Assembly (NCBI GenBank): GCA_016870115.1
Contig: VGCH01000003.1
Coordinates: forward strand, 166,364 to 230,363
Length of the DNA: 64,000 nucleotides
Reading direction: 5' to 3'
DNA from: Alphaproteobacteria bacterium
Lineage (GTDB): Bacteria; Pseudomonadota; Alphaproteobacteria; Reyranellales; Reyranellaceae
Part shown: positions 9,119 through 18,489 of the stretch, piece after piece
Position numbering within the stretch: position 1 is the first letter of the stretch
Layout of the letters: each line of letters opens with the position of its first letter
The notes under the pieces: model-generated
Database searches by the model: none
Told to the model about the DNA's origin: nothing
What the model saw: the letters and a program-made list of their open reading frames with translations, nothing else
Made by a program: the position numbers and the translations under genes

Positions 9119-9494
9119 GGCTTCGATTGGAGTTTCAGTGGCGCCGGCACCCGTGTCCAGGAACCAGGCTCATGCGCCACGTTGGTTGACGATCCTCGTG
9201 ATCGTGATGGGCGTGATGATCGTCGTCGGCTTCGTGATCGTGGCCGCCGAAATTGCGCGCCGCATCTCTAACCCCAACGCCGCCGGCGCGCCAGCCGCCG
9301 CCGCGGGCACCGCCTGGACCGGGACCATCGCCCTTCCGCCGGGCGGCCGCGTCGTAGCCATGCAGCCGCTCGGCGATCGCTTCCTCGTGCATGTCGAGGG
9401 CGGCGCCGCACCGCAGGCGCTGCTGGTCGATGCCCGCACCGGTGCGCTGCTCGGTACCGTATCCTTTCCGCCCGGCCCGCCGCGCGCGCCCTGA
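9117..9494 (+). CDS. Small single-pass membrane protein, DUF6476-like
   Basis: This 125-residue protein has one strong membrane segment (LTILVIVMGVMIVVGFVIVA, about residues 24-43) after a short N-terminal tail. A beta-rich periplasmic domain follows, with repeated short phrases such as GRVVAMQPLGDRFLVHVEGG. Proteins of this form beside rluD are known in alphaproteobacteria and belong to an uncharacterised family. The ATG overlaps the rluD start codon by two bases in opposite orientation. Function is unknown. Confidence 0.7.
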   Translation: MASIGVSVAPAPVSRNQAHAPRWLTILVIVMGVMIVVGFVIVAAEIARRISNPNAAGAPAAAAGTAWTGTIALPPGGRVVAMQPLGDRFLVHVEGGAAPQALLVDARTGALLGTVSFPPGPPRAP

Positions 9495-9524
9495 GCGCAG
9501 GCGGGTCCCATCCCCCAAGAGTCC

Positions 9525-10571
9525 ATGGATTTTCGTAGCGACAACGTCACCGGCGCCCATCCCGCCATTGTCGAGGCGGTATCGGCCGCCTACCGCGCCG
9601 GACCGGCCTCCTCCTATGGTGCCGACGACTGGACGCGGCGCGTCGAGCGGCGGCTGCGCGATGTTTTCGAGAAGCCCGACCTCGTGGCGTTTCCCGTGGC
9701 CACCGGCACCGCCGCCAACTCGCTCGCGATCGCCTGCTGCACACCGTCCTGGGGCGCCGTCTATTGCCATCCCGCGGCGCACATCGTGGTCGACGAGGCG
9801 AACGCGCCGGAGTTCTTCAGCGCGGGCGCCAAGCTGGTCGCCGTCGATGGACCCGCCGGCAAGCTCGACGCCACGACACTCGCCCGCGTGCTGGCGGAAC
9901 CGGTCTACGGCAACGTCCATCATCCCCAGCCCGCTGTTGTCAGCATCACCCAGGCCACCGAGTGCGGCACGACCTACGGGCCCGAGGAAGTGGCCGCCAT
10001 CGCGGCCATCGCCCACCGCCACGGTCTGAAGCTCCATGTCGATGGCGCGCGCCTCGCCAACGCGCTGATCCACGCCGGCTGCTCGCCCGCCGAGCTTGCC
10101 TGGCGCGCCGGCGTCGATGTCATGAGCTTCGGCGCCACCAAGAACGGCGCGATGGCCGCCGAGGCGGTGGTGTTCTTCGATCCCGAGCTCGCGCGCGAGT
10201 TCGAGTTCCGCCGCAAGCGCGCGGGCCATCTCTTCTCCAAGATGCGGCTCCTCTCCGCCCAGCTCGACGCCTATCTCGCGAACGGGCTGTGGATGGAGAA
10301 TGCGCGGCATGCCAACGCCGCCGCGCGCCGGCTGGTCGCCGGACTGACGCCGCTTCCCGGCGTGCGCCTGCTCTATCCGGTCGAGGCGAATGAGCTCTTC
10401 ATCGCGCTGCCAGCCGCCATCCACCAGGCGCTGCAGGGCGCCGGCGTGCTGTACCATCCCTGGCCCAGCGACCGGCCGGGCGAGCGTGCCTACCGCCTGG
10501 TGACCGCCTTCGACACCGCGAGCGCCGATCTCGATCGGTTCCTGTCCATCGCCGCTTCCGCCGCGAGGTAA
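9525..10571 (+). CDS. ltaE: Low-specificity L-threonine aldolase
   Basis: The 348-residue PLP enzyme cleaves L-threonine or allo-threonine to glycine and acetaldehyde. It opens with the family start DFRSDNVTG, carries LHVDGARLANAL near residue 170 with the PLP-ring Asp, and has the Schiff-base Lys in SFGATKNGA at about 206. The C-terminal small domain is complete. It lies 31 bases after the small membrane-protein gene and ends 4 bases before the molybdoenzyme gene, so the last two are probably cotranscribed. The symbol is by family; specificity was not tested. Confidence 0.9.
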   Translation: MDFRSDNVTGAHPAIVEAVSAAYRAGPASSYGADDWTRRVERRLRDVFEKPDLVAFPVATGTAANSLAIACCTPSWGAVYCHPAAHIVVDEANAPEFFSAGAKLVAVDGPAGKLDATTLARVLAEPVYGNVHHPQPAVVSITQATECGTTYGPEEVAAIAAIAHRHGLKLHVDGARLANALIHAGCSPAELAWRAGVDVMSFGATKNGAMAAEAVVFFDPELAREFEFRRKRAGHLFSKMRLLSAQLDAYLANGLWMENARHANAAARRLVAGLTPLPGVRLLYPVEANELFIALPAAIHQALQGAGVLYHPWPSDRPGERAYRLVTAFDTASADLDRFLSIAASAAR

Positions 10572-10575
10572 GCCC

Positions 10576-12906
10576 ATGCCGCCCGCACGCACCCTGACCA
10601 TGGCCCATTGGGGCACCTACGAGGTCGAGTATGACGACCGGGGCGCCGCCGCGAAGCTGCATCCCTTCGCGCGCGACCCCGATCCTTCGCCGATCGGCCT
10701 GCACATGCTGTCCGACGAGGTGACGCGACTGCGCGTGCGCCGGCCCTCGATCCGCCGAAGCTGGCTGGAGCACGGCCCCGGCGCCGCGCCGGAGGCGCGC
10801 GGTCACGAGGCGTTCGTCGAGGTTCCGTGGGACGAGGCCGAAGAGCTTGTCGCGCGCGAGCTGGACCGGGTGCGGACCGCACACGGCAATCGGGCGATCT
10901 TCGGCGGCTCCTACGGCTGGTCGAGCGCGGGTCGCTTCCACCACGCCCAGAGTCAGGTCCACCGGTTCCTGAACAGTCTGGGCGGCTATGTGCGCCACCA
11001 GGATTCCTATTCGCTGGGCGCCGCGCGCGTGCTGATGCCGCATATCGTGGCCTCGATGGAAGAGCTGATGGCCGCGCACACCAGTTGGGATGTGCTGGCT
11101 CGCGACTGCAAACTGTTCGTCAGCTTCGGCGGCGTGCCGCACAAGAACGCGCAGATCAACGCCGGGGGCGCCACGATTCACCACGTGAAGGCGGGACTGC
11201 GCGCGATGCACAGCGCCGGCGCGCGCTTCGTGAACGTGACGCCGACTGCCGACGATCTCGATACCGGCGGACCGGTCGAATGGCTGGCGATCCGGCCCAA
11301 CACCGACGCCGCGATGTTGCTCGCGCTCGCCCACACGCTGGTGGCGGAGGATCTCCACGACCGCGCTTTCCTAGCGCGATGCACCGTCGGCTTCGACAAG
11401 TTCCGCCCCTATCTGATGGGCGAGACCGACGGCCAGCCCAAGGATGCAGCCTGGGCCTCGGCGATCTGCGGCATCCCGGCCGCGCGCATCGTGAGCCTCG
11501 CGCGCGAGATGGCGGCAACCCGCACCATGATCACCATCGGCTGGTCGCTGCAGCGCTCGCACCATGGCGAGCAGCCCTTCTGGGCGCTGGTGACGCTCGC
11601 TTGCCTGCTTGGCCAGATCGGCCTGCCGGGTGGCGGCTTCGGCTGCGGCTATGGCCCGGTCAACCTGATGGGCAGCGGTGCGGCGCGCCATTCCGGCCCG
11701 ACCCTGCCGCAGGGCGTGAACAAGGTTGCCGACTTCATTCCGGTGGCCCGCTTCTGCGACATGCTGCTGCGACCGGGTGACGGCTTCGACTACAACGGCA
11801 AGCGCCACGCCTATCCGGACATCCGGCTGATCTACTGGGCCGGCGGCAATCCGTTCCACCACCACCAGGACCTCAATCGCCTGCGCCAGGCCTGGCGCAA
11901 GCCCGAGACAATCGTGGTGCACGAACAGTTCTGGACGCCTGCGGCGCACATGGCCGATATCGTGCTGCCCGCCACCACCACGCTTGAGCGCGACGATATC
12001 GGCTACGGCACGCGCGAGCCCTTCATGATCGCGATGAAGCGCGCGCGGCCGCCGGTCGGCGAGGCGCGCGACGACTACACGATCTTCGCCGGCATCGCGC
12101 GCCGGCTGGGCGCGGGGGACGCCTATACCGAAGGCCGCGACGCGGGCCAGTGGCTCCGCCATCTCTACGAGGAGGCACGCCAGAAGTCGGCCCGCAGCGG
12201 CGTCGCCCTGCCCGCGTTCGACGATTTCTGGCAGATCGGGCTCGCCGAGACGGCGCCGCCCGCCGAGCCGCCGGTCATGCTGGCGGCGTTCCGCGGCGAC
12301 CCAGCCGCGCATCCCCTCAAGACACCGTCGGGACGGATCGAGATCTGGTCCGAAAAGATCGCGTCCTTCGGCTACGAGGATTGCCCGCCGCATGCCTGTT
12401 GGCTGGAGCCCGCGGAGTGGCTGGGCTCACCGCAGGCGGCACGCTATCCGCTGCACATGCTGTCGGATCAGCCGGCCGACAAGCTGCACAGCCAGCTCGA
12501 CCATAGCCCGCACGCGCGCGCCACCAAGGTCCGCGGCCGTCAGCCCGCTACCATCCATCCCGACGACGCCGCCGCGCGCGGCATCGCGGACGGCGACACG
12601 ATCCGCATCCACAACGAGCGCGGCGCCTGCCTCGCCGGCGCGCGACTGAGCGACCGCATTCGTCGCGGCGTGATCCGGCTCTCGACCGGTGCCTGGTTCG
12701 ATCCCGAGCAGTCGGGCTCCAACCGGCCGCTCGAGAAGCATGGCAATCCCAACGCGCTCACGCTCGATATCGGCGCCTCGAAACTGAGCCAGGGCTGCAT
12801 CGCCCAGACCTGCCTCGTGGAGATCGAGCGCCTCGATGCGCCTGTTCCCGCCGTGACCGCGCACCGTCTCCCGGAGTTCGCCCCCCGCTCCGGCGCGGCG
12901 TCCTGA
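10576..12906 (+). CDS. bisC: Molybdopterin oxidoreductase, biotin/DMSO/TMAO sulfoxide reductase type
   Basis: The 776-residue protein is a DMSO reductase-family enzyme. The molybdenum-ligand Ser lies in GGSYGWSSAGRFHHAQ near residues 110-125, the block typical of BisC, TorA and DorA. NPTADDL-like and GWSLQRSHHGEQPFW segments follow, and the C-terminal MPT-binding domain includes LSDQPADKLHSQLD. There is no N-terminal Fe-S Cys cluster and no twin-arginine signal, so it is likely cytosolic like BisC, which reduces biotin sulfoxide and methionine sulfoxide. No membrane c-type cytochrome or TorD-like chaperone gene is adjacent. TorA/DorA function is less likely without export. Confidence 0.85.
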   Translation: MPPARTLTMAHWGTYEVEYDDRGAAAKLHPFARDPDPSPIGLHMLSDEVTRLRVRRPSIRRSWLEHGPGAAPEARGHEAFVEVPWDEAEELVARELDRVRTAHGNRAIFGGSYGWSSAGRFHHAQSQVHRFLNSLGGYVRHQDSYSLGAARVLMPHIVASMEELMAAHTSWDVLARDCKLFVSFGGVPHKNAQINAGGATIHHVKAGLRAMHSAGARFVNVTPTADDLDTGGPVEWLAIRPNTDAAMLLALAHTLVAEDLHDRAFLARCTVGFDKFRPYLMGETDGQPKDAAWASAICGIPAARIVSLAREMAATRTMITIGWSLQRSHHGEQPFWALVTLACLLGQIGLPGGGFGCGYGPVNLMGSGAARHSGPTLPQGVNKVADFIPVARFCDMLLRPGDGFDYNGKRHAYPDIRLIYWAGGNPFHHHQDLNRLRQAWRKPETIVVHEQFWTPAAHMADIVLPATTTLERDDIGYGTREPFMIAMKRARPPVGEARDDYTIFAGIARRLGAGDAYTEGRDAGQWLRHLYEEARQKSARSGVALPAFDDFWQIGLAETAPPAEPPVMLAAFRGDPAAHPLKTPSGRIEIWSEKIASFGYEDCPPHACWLEPAEWLGSPQAARYPLHMLSDQPADKLHSQLDHSPHARATKVRGRQPATIHPDDAAARGIADGDTIRIHNERGACLAGARLSDRIRRGVIRLSTGAWFDPEQSGSNRPLEKHGNPNALTLDIGASKLSQGCIAQTCLVEIERLDAPVPAVTAHRLPEFAPRSGAAS

Positions 12907-12941
12907 ATCGGGGCCACGGCTCGTCCCGCGCGACCTCGCCG

Positions 12942-12962
12942 CCGCCCCAACGACGGGGGCGG
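12942..12962. terminator. Hairpin between convergent genes
   Basis: CCGCCCC (12942-12948) and GGGGCGG (12956-12962) form a 7-base-pair stem with a 7-base loop, placed between the converging ends of the molybdoenzyme and RTX genes. Neither side has a T-run, so a classical terminator is not shown; the right arm touches the RTX stop region. Confidence 0.3.
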
Positions 12963-12963
12963 A

Positions 12964-15900
12964 TCAGACGAAGTCCACGCCGCTCCACAAATGGAAGTTG
13001 GACGCGACGATGGTCGAGCCATCGCTCAGGACGGCGATGCTGGTACCTGACCCGCTCGCCAAGGTGATGCCGCCCTGCAGGTCGACGACGTCGGTCCCGC
13101 CCACGAAGTCGGTGATCGTGTCCGTACCATCGCCGCCCGCATAGACGAACGTGTCCGCCCCGGTCCCGCCTTCTAGGGTGTCGTCGCCCGCACCGCCGTA
13201 CAGCGTCTCGTCGCCGGTCGTGCCGATCAGCGTGTCGCCCTGGGCCGATCCGATCGCGATCTCGAAACCCGCGATGCTGTCGACGTCGCCGCCCGCCATG
13301 ACGGTGCCCGCGACCAGGTCGACAATGACCGCGTCGGAGCTCGCCGAATAGTCCAGCGCGTCGAGATCGGCGCCGCCATCAAGCGAATCGTTGCCGGCGC
13401 CGCCCCGCAGGAGGTCAGCGCCCAAGCCGCCGATCAGCGTCTCCTCGAGCACGCTGCCCGACAGCGTGTCGCCCGCGTCGGAGCCCAGCACCACCTCGAA
13501 GTCCGAGATCTGGTCGATATCGGTGGGGCTCGTGGCCGCCGTCCCGTCCGCGAGCGCGACCGTCACGCCCGTGAACCCGACATAGGAAAGCGTGTCGATA
13601 CCAACGCCGCCGGCCAGCGAATTGTTGCCAGCGCCGCCGGCGACCGTGTCATCGCCATCGCCCGCGAGCAGGGTCTCGTCCGCCGACGCGCCCTGGAGAA
13701 CATCGTTGAAGCCGCTACCGACCACAACCTCGAAGCCTGAGATCGTGTCCTGGTCGGCGCCCGTTTGGATTGTCGCCATACCGGCGACAAGGTCGACGGT
13801 CACGCCGCCCGTCGCCGAGGCATAGTCGACCGTATCTTGGCCGACGCCACCATCCACCGGGTCGTTGCATGTGCCGCCCCACAGCACGTCGTCGCCGTTG
13901 CCACCCAGGATCGTGTCGTCACCCATCGCGCCATAGAGCGTGTCGGCGACGGACGAGCCCGAGAGCGTGTCGCTTTCGGTTCCGCCGATGGCGATCTCGA
14001 CGCTGGCGAGCGCCACGGTTCCGCCGGACCACATCGCCGTGCCGGCACCCAGATCGGCCGTCACCGGCGCGCCCATGGCGCCGAAATCGATGGCATCGGC
14101 GCCGCTGCCGCCGCCGAAGCTGTTCAGCCCGCCTGATGCCACGTAGCTGTCGTCGCCACCGGCCCCGAAGAATGTCTCGGCCGCGGCGCCGCCCAGAAGC
14201 GTGTCGTTCTGGTCGGTGCCGATCACCACCTCGATGCTGATCAGCGTGTCGATCTCGCCGCCGGAGAACACCGCGCTTGACGGCAGGTCGATGGTGGAGG
14301 GGCCGGTGTGCGTCGAATAGTCGACGGTGTCGACGTTGAGGCCGCCATCCAGGGTATCGTTGCCCGCGCCGCCCACCAGCACGTCCATGCCGTCACCGGC
14401 CTCGATGCGATCATCGCCGCCGCCGCCCACCAGCGTGTCCCCGGTGATCGAGCCCGACAGGGTATCCGCGCCGTTCGAGCCCAGCACGACCTCGAAGCCT
14501 CCCAGGTCGTCAATGTCGGTCGCCGACACCGTCGCGCGGCCGGCGAGAAGATCCACCGTGACCACGCCGCCGCCCGAATAGTCGAGCGTGTCGATGCCGC
14601 CGTCGCCTTCAAGCTGGTCGTTGCCGCCGCCGCCGGCGATGCGGTCGTTGCCGGTGCCACCGAAGACGCGGTCGTCGCCGAAGCTGCCATCCAGCGTATC
14701 GTTGCCGGTGCCGCCGAAGAGGCTGTCGTTGCCGGTCTCGCCGAAGCCGATGTCGTTGTCGGAGCCGCCGTAGAGCGTGTCGTCCTCGGTGCCGCCGGCC
14801 ATCAAGTCGTCGCCGGCATCGCCGAACAGCCGGTCGTTCTCCGCGCCGCCGCCCAGGATGTCGTTGTCGGCGTCGCCATAGAGCGTGTCAGTCCCGCCCT
14901 CGCCGTTCAGCTGGTCGGTGCCGTCGCCGCCGAGCATGGTGTCGGCATCGGTCGTCACCAGCCCCGAACCGCCATAGGCGATGTCGTTGCCGGCCAGCAG
15001 CATGAACGTGTCGGAGGTATCGCCGCCCCAAGCCGTGTCATCGAGCGTTGTGCCGGTGATGTTGCCCGTCGGGGGGAGACCCACGAAGTCGGTGGCGTCG
15101 ATGTCGGTGAGACTGACTCCATTCAGTACCAGGGTGGTCTCACCGCCACCCATCACGAGGGTCGTCGTCGCGCCGACTCCGGTGATCGAGATGTCGCTGA
15201 AGCGGGTCGCGAAGCCGTCCAGCGCGATCTTGTCGGTGCCGTTCTGGAAGTCGGTCACCGTGTCGGTGCCGCCGTAGGCCGAGGCCACGAACGTGTCGGT
15301 GCCGCCATCGCCTGTAAGCGTGTCGTTGCCGGCCGCGCCCCTCAGCGTGTCGTTGCCGTTCCCGCCCGACAGCGTGTCATTGCCGGCATCGCCCCACAGC
15401 GTATCCTGGCCGCTGTCGCCCGAGACCGTATCGTCCTCGGTGCCTCCGGCAATCAGGTCGTTATCGGCGCCGCCGGACAGCACGTCGTTGTTGGCACCGC
15501 CGCCCAGGATGTCGTCACCGGCATCGCCGTTCAGCACATCGTTGCCGCCCTCGCCGCTCAGCCGGTCGTTGCCCGAGCCGCCGTTGGCGGCATCGGCGTC
15601 GGCGGCGTTGTTGCTTGGCCCACCGCGGTAGAAGTCGTTGCCCGCGCCTCCGTTCAAAGTGTCGCTCGCCGCACCGCCGTACACCGCGTCGTCAAACGCG
15701 CTGCCGGTGATCACCTCGATGTCGTTGCCGATCACGTCGACACCGTTGCCCGCCGCCGTACCCGCCACGCGGTCGATGACCACCCCGGAGCTCGAGTCGG
15801 CGTAGCTCAACTCGTCGGTGCCGCTTCCCCCCAGGAACGTGTCGTCGCCGTTGCCGTCGAGCAGCAGGTCGTTGCCGAAGTCGCCGAACAGCGTGTTCGA

Positions 15901-16185
15901 GCCCGACCCGCCAGCCAGCGTGTCGTTGTCGCTGCCTCCCGTGAGCGAGTCGTTGCCCAAACCGCCGAAGACGGTGTCGTCGCCGTTTTCGCCGTGGAGT
16001 TGGTCGCCACCCTCGTCGCCGTAGATAAGGTCGGATTCGGTGCCGCCGGCGACCACATCGTTGCTGAGGCCGCCATAGACGGTATCATTCCCGCCCTGAC
16101 CTTCGATGTAGTCGAACTGGTCGAGAGAGTTCTGGTCGCCAAAAAGTGTGTTGGCGAGCGCGTCTCCCAGGATGGTGTGCGTCAT
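12964..16185 (-). CDS. RTX-type calcium-binding repeat protein, probably type I secreted
   Basis: The 1073-residue acidic protein is built almost entirely of nonapeptide repeats GGxGxDxLx (for example [10 protein letters not shown]), which form Ca2+-binding beta-rolls. From about residue 560 on, repeats alternate with modules of the type LDYS[23 protein letters not shown], seen at least five times. The C-terminus ends in a short hydrophobic tail WSGVDFV, as expected for an uncleaved type I secretion signal. I chose the ATG at 16185, which gives [16 protein letters not shown]; a longer in-frame start at 16371 adds a basic segment unlike the family. No enzyme domain and no ABC/MFP exporter genes are in the window. 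One repeat is degenerate ([11 protein letters not shown], near 13860) and holds a Cys, rare in such proteins. Confidence 0.88.
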   Translation of the reverse strand: MTHTILGDALANTLFGDQNSLDQFDYIEGQGGNDTVYGGLSNDVVAGGTESDLIYGDEGGDQLHGENGDDTVFGGLGNDSLTGGSDNDTLAGGSGSNTLFGDFGNDLLLDGNGDDTFLGGSGTDELSYADSSSGVVIDRVAGTAAGNGVDVIGNDIEVITGSAFDDAVYGGAASDTLNGGAGNDFYRGGPSNNAADADAANGGSGNDRLSGEGGNDVLNGDAGDDILGGGANNDVLSGGADNDLIAGGTEDDTVSGDSGQDTLWGDAGNDTLSGGNGNDTLRGAAGNDTLTGDGGTDTFVASAYGGTDTVTDFQNGTDKIALDGFATRFSDISITGVGATTTLVMGGGETTLVLNGVSLTDIDATDFVGLPPTGNITGTTLDDTAWGGDTSDTFMLLAGNDIAYGGSGLVTTDADTMLGGDGTDQLNGEGGTDTLYGDADNDILGGGAENDRLFGDAGDDLMAGGTEDDTLYGGSDNDIGFGETGNDSLFGGTGNDTLDGSFGDDRVFGGTGNDRIAGGGGNDQLEGDGGIDTLDYSGGGVVTVDLLAGRATVSATDIDDLGGFEVVLGSNGADTLSGSITGDTLVGGGGDDRIEAGDGMDVLVGGAGNDTLDGGLNVDTVDYSTHTGPSTIDLPSSAVFSGGEIDTLISIEVVIGTDQNDTLLGGAAAETFFGAGGDDSYVASGGLNSFGGGSGADAIDFGAMGAPVTADLGAGTAMWSGGTVALASVEIAIGGTESDTLSGSSVADTLYGAMGDDTILGGNGDDVLWGGTCNDPVDGGVGQDTVDYASATGGVTVDLVAGMATIQTGADQDTISGFEVVVGSGFNDVLQGASADETLLAGDGDDTVAGGAGNNSLAGGVGIDTLSYVGFTGVTVALADGTAATSPTDIDQISDFEVVLGSDAGDTLSGSVLEETLIGGLGADLLRGGAGNDSLDGGADLDALDYSASSDAVIVDLVAGTVMAGGDVDSIAGFEIAIGSAQGDTLIGTTGDETLYGGAGDDTLEGGTGADTFVYAGGDGTDTITDFVGGTDVVDLQGGITLASGSGTSIAVLSDGSTIVASNFHLWSGVDFV

Positions 16186-16406
16186 GTGGGCCGCGGAGCG
16201 CGCGCCCCGTCCCCAATGATCGCGCAGCCCCAAAATGCGTCGGGCTGGCGTGTTACCGTCCTCAATTGGCTCTATCGTAACCCGATTGCCGTGGGCGCGA
16301 AACGTTGAACGCGCGAGCGACAGCAAACGACGCAGCCTGAGTACAGGGACTGTCGACGCTCGCTTTGACACATCACCTCAATGGATTGACGGGAGAAGCT
16401 CATCCA

Positions 16407-17411
16407 ATGTCTGAGAAGACACCCCTGACAACCACCCGCCTGCAGAAGATTGCGCTCGCCTATTGGGAGAGTGCCGCGCTGATGGCGGCGGTCGAGCTCG
16501 ACATCTTCACCGCCATCGCGCGGGGTCACGACACGGTGCCGAGCCTCGCCGCCGCGGTGGGCATTTCGGCGCGCAACGCCGAACGGCTCTCGACCGTGTT
16601 GGTCGCGCAGACTCTGCTGGAGCGCGACGGCGAGCGGCTGCGCAACGCGCCCGATGTCGCGCGCTTTCTCGTGAAGGACAGCGAGCGCTTCGCCGGCCCC
16701 TGGATCCTCTTCACCAAGCCGCGCTGGAATGCCTATGGCGAGCTCGGCGAGCGTCTGCGGCGACACGAGGAGAACCGGCTTGGCGCCTACGAGAGTTTCA
16801 CCGTCGAGGATGCGCGTCGCTACCACGCCGCGACCTATTCGATCGGCCGGGGCGCCGCGCGTCTCTTCAGCCGCTCCGTCGATCTCGCCGGCCGGCGCAA
16901 GCTCCTCGATCTCGGCGGCGGCTCGGGCGCCTATAGCATCGTGGCGACCGAGACCTTTCCCGGTCTCAAAGCCGTGGTGCTCGACCTGCCGCCGGTCGCC
17001 GAGGTGGCGCGTGAGTACATCGCCGCCAACGGCGCGACCGACCGCGTGGCGACGCTGCCCGGCGACTTCACCCGCACGCCCTTCCCCAACGACGTTGATG
17101 TCGTGGTGATGGCGAGCAACCTGCCGCAGTATGAGCCGCCGCTGATCCGCCTCGTGGTGAGCAAGGCCTTCGCCGCCCTCCTGCCCGGCGGCGAGATGCA
17201 TCTGATCGGCGAGACGCTGGATGACGACCGACAAGGCCCGCTCTCCGCCGCCCTGTGGGGCCTCAACGAGGCGGTGTATGGCAGCACCGGCGTCGCCCAC
17301 ACCGAAAGCGAGGTGCGCGGCTACCTTGAGGGGGCCGGCTTCATCGATGTGGCGATCCATCCCTTCGTTCCGGGCGTATTGACCAGAGTGAGCGGTCGCA
17401 AACCGGGATAG
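16407..17411 (+). CDS. O-methyltransferase with dimerisation domain (acetylserotonin OMT-like)
   Basis: The 334-residue protein has an N-terminal winged-helix dimerisation domain (about 15-95, with LDIFTAIARG and LAAAVGISARNAERL), then a SAM-binding domain with LLDLGGGSGAYS near residue 166 and VLDLPPVAEVA near 193. This layout is that of plant-type and bacterial antibiotic O-methyltransferases acting on small hydroxylated molecules. The ATG at 16407 follows GGGAGA at a workable distance; an upstream TTG at 16365 is less likely. It is followed after 13 bases by an alpha/beta hydrolase gene, probably in the same transcript. Confidence 0.85.
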   Translation: MSEKTPLTTTRLQKIALAYWESAALMAAVELDIFTAIARGHDTVPSLAAAVGISARNAERLSTVLVAQTLLERDGERLRNAPDVARFLVKDSERFAGPWILFTKPRWNAYGELGERLRRHEENRLGAYESFTVEDARRYHAATYSIGRGAARLFSRSVDLAGRRKLLDLGGGSGAYSIVATETFPGLKAVVLDLPPVAEVAREYIAANGATDRVATLPGDFTRTPFPNDVDVVVMASNLPQYEPPLIRLVVSKAFAALLPGGEMHLIGETLDDDRQGPLSAALWGLNEAVYGSTGVAHTESEVRGYLEGAGFIDVAIHPFVPGVLTRVSGRKPG

Positions 17412-17424
17412 GCGGGAGGTGTCG

Positions 17425-18318
17425 ATGCGCGAGGATGTGGCATTCCGGACCGAGGACGGCACGACCTTGCGCGGCTAGCTCTATCGCCCCGCGGGCACGC
17501 GGCCCGCACCGTTGGTCTCGCTGGCCCACGGCTTCTCGGCTGTGAAGGAGATGCACCTCGACCGCTTCGCCGAGGTTTTCCAGGCGGCGGGACTGGCCGC
17601 TTTGGTCCACGACCATCGCGGCTTCGGCGCCAGCGACGGCGCGATCCGGCAGGAGGTCGATCCCGAGCAGCAGATCCGCGATTGGCGCGACGCGCTCACC
17701 TTTGCCGAGAGCCTGTCCGGGATCGACGCAGCGCGGCTGGGCGTCTGGGGGTCGAGCTACGCGGGCGGCCATGTCCTGGCGTTGGCCGCCCGCGACCGAC
17801 GCATCAAGTGCGCGGTTTCGCAGGTACCAATGGCGAGCGGCGCCGAAAACGCCCGGCGGCTGATCCGCTCCGATATGCTCGGACCGACGCTCGCGCTGGT
17901 CGACCAGGACCGCCGCGCGCGGCTCGCGGGCACCGCGCCGGGGATGCTGCCGGTGGTGTCGGCTGACCCGACCGCGCCGGCGGCGCTGCCAACCGCCGAC
18001 TCGCATCACTGGTTCACCGCGACCGTCGCCGAGCGCGCGCCGACGTGGCGCAATGAGGTGACGCTGCGCTCGCTCGATCTCTTCGCGGGCTATGAGCCAG
18101 CCGCCCAGATTCGCTGGATCAGTCCCACGCCCCTTCTGATGATCGTGGGCCTCGCCGACCATCTGACGCCTTCCGACCTCGCGCTCGCCGCCTATGCCCG
18201 CGCGCTGGAGCCCAAGCGGCTGGTCACGCTGGCCGGCGGGCACTTCGACGCCTACGGTCGCGACTTTGGCGTCGCGAGCGGCGCCGCGGCGGCCTGGTTC
18301 CGCGAACATCTGATGTAG
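17425..18318 (+). pseudogene. Alpha/beta hydrolase with an in-frame TAG
   Basis: From the ATG at 17425, preceded by GGGAGG, the frame encodes a 297-codon serine hydrolase: nucleophile motif GSSYAGG near 108, Asp in GLADHLTP near 242, His in GGHFDAY near 271. Codon 18 (17476-17478) is TAG, between TTLRG and LYRP. Related hydrolases commonly have LRGWLY here, so a TGG-to-TAG change is the simplest reading. Downstream the frame is fully open, and reinitiation at TTG 17512 would lose about 29 residues including the first strand. The gene lies 13 bases after the O-methyltransferase gene. It is either a fresh nonsense mutation or a sequence error. Confidence 0.8.
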
Positions 18319-18375
18319 CACGCTGCGGGGTTGCGCCGGCGCGCGGCATCGACTATTCCAGCGCCATCCGGCCTC

Positions 18376-18451
18376 GCCCCGTTCGTCTAGAGGCCCAGGA
18401 CGCGGCCCTCTCACGGCTGAAACAGGGGTTCGACTCCCCTACGGGGCGCCA
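18376..18451 (+). tRNA. tRNA-Glu, anticodon CTC
   Basis: The acceptor arms GCCCCGT (18376-18382) and ACGGGGC (18441-18447) pair fully, the T arm AGGGG-TTCGACT-CCCCT is perfect, and the anticodon stem CGGCC/GGCTG (one G-U pair) holds a CTCTCAC loop with anticodon CTC. The D-arm GTCTAGAGGCCCAGGAC is the typical tRNA-Glu form. The discriminator G and an encoded CCA (18449-18451) close the gene. Confidence 0.97.
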
Positions 18452-18489
18452 ACCGGGCTCGAACAGCCCCGGTTGTCGGGCATCAGACA

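Noticed and set aside
14308-16308. 666-codon plus-strand frame opposite the RTX gene
   Set aside because: It mirrors the repeated codons of the RTX protein, has no ribosome site and no recognisable domain.
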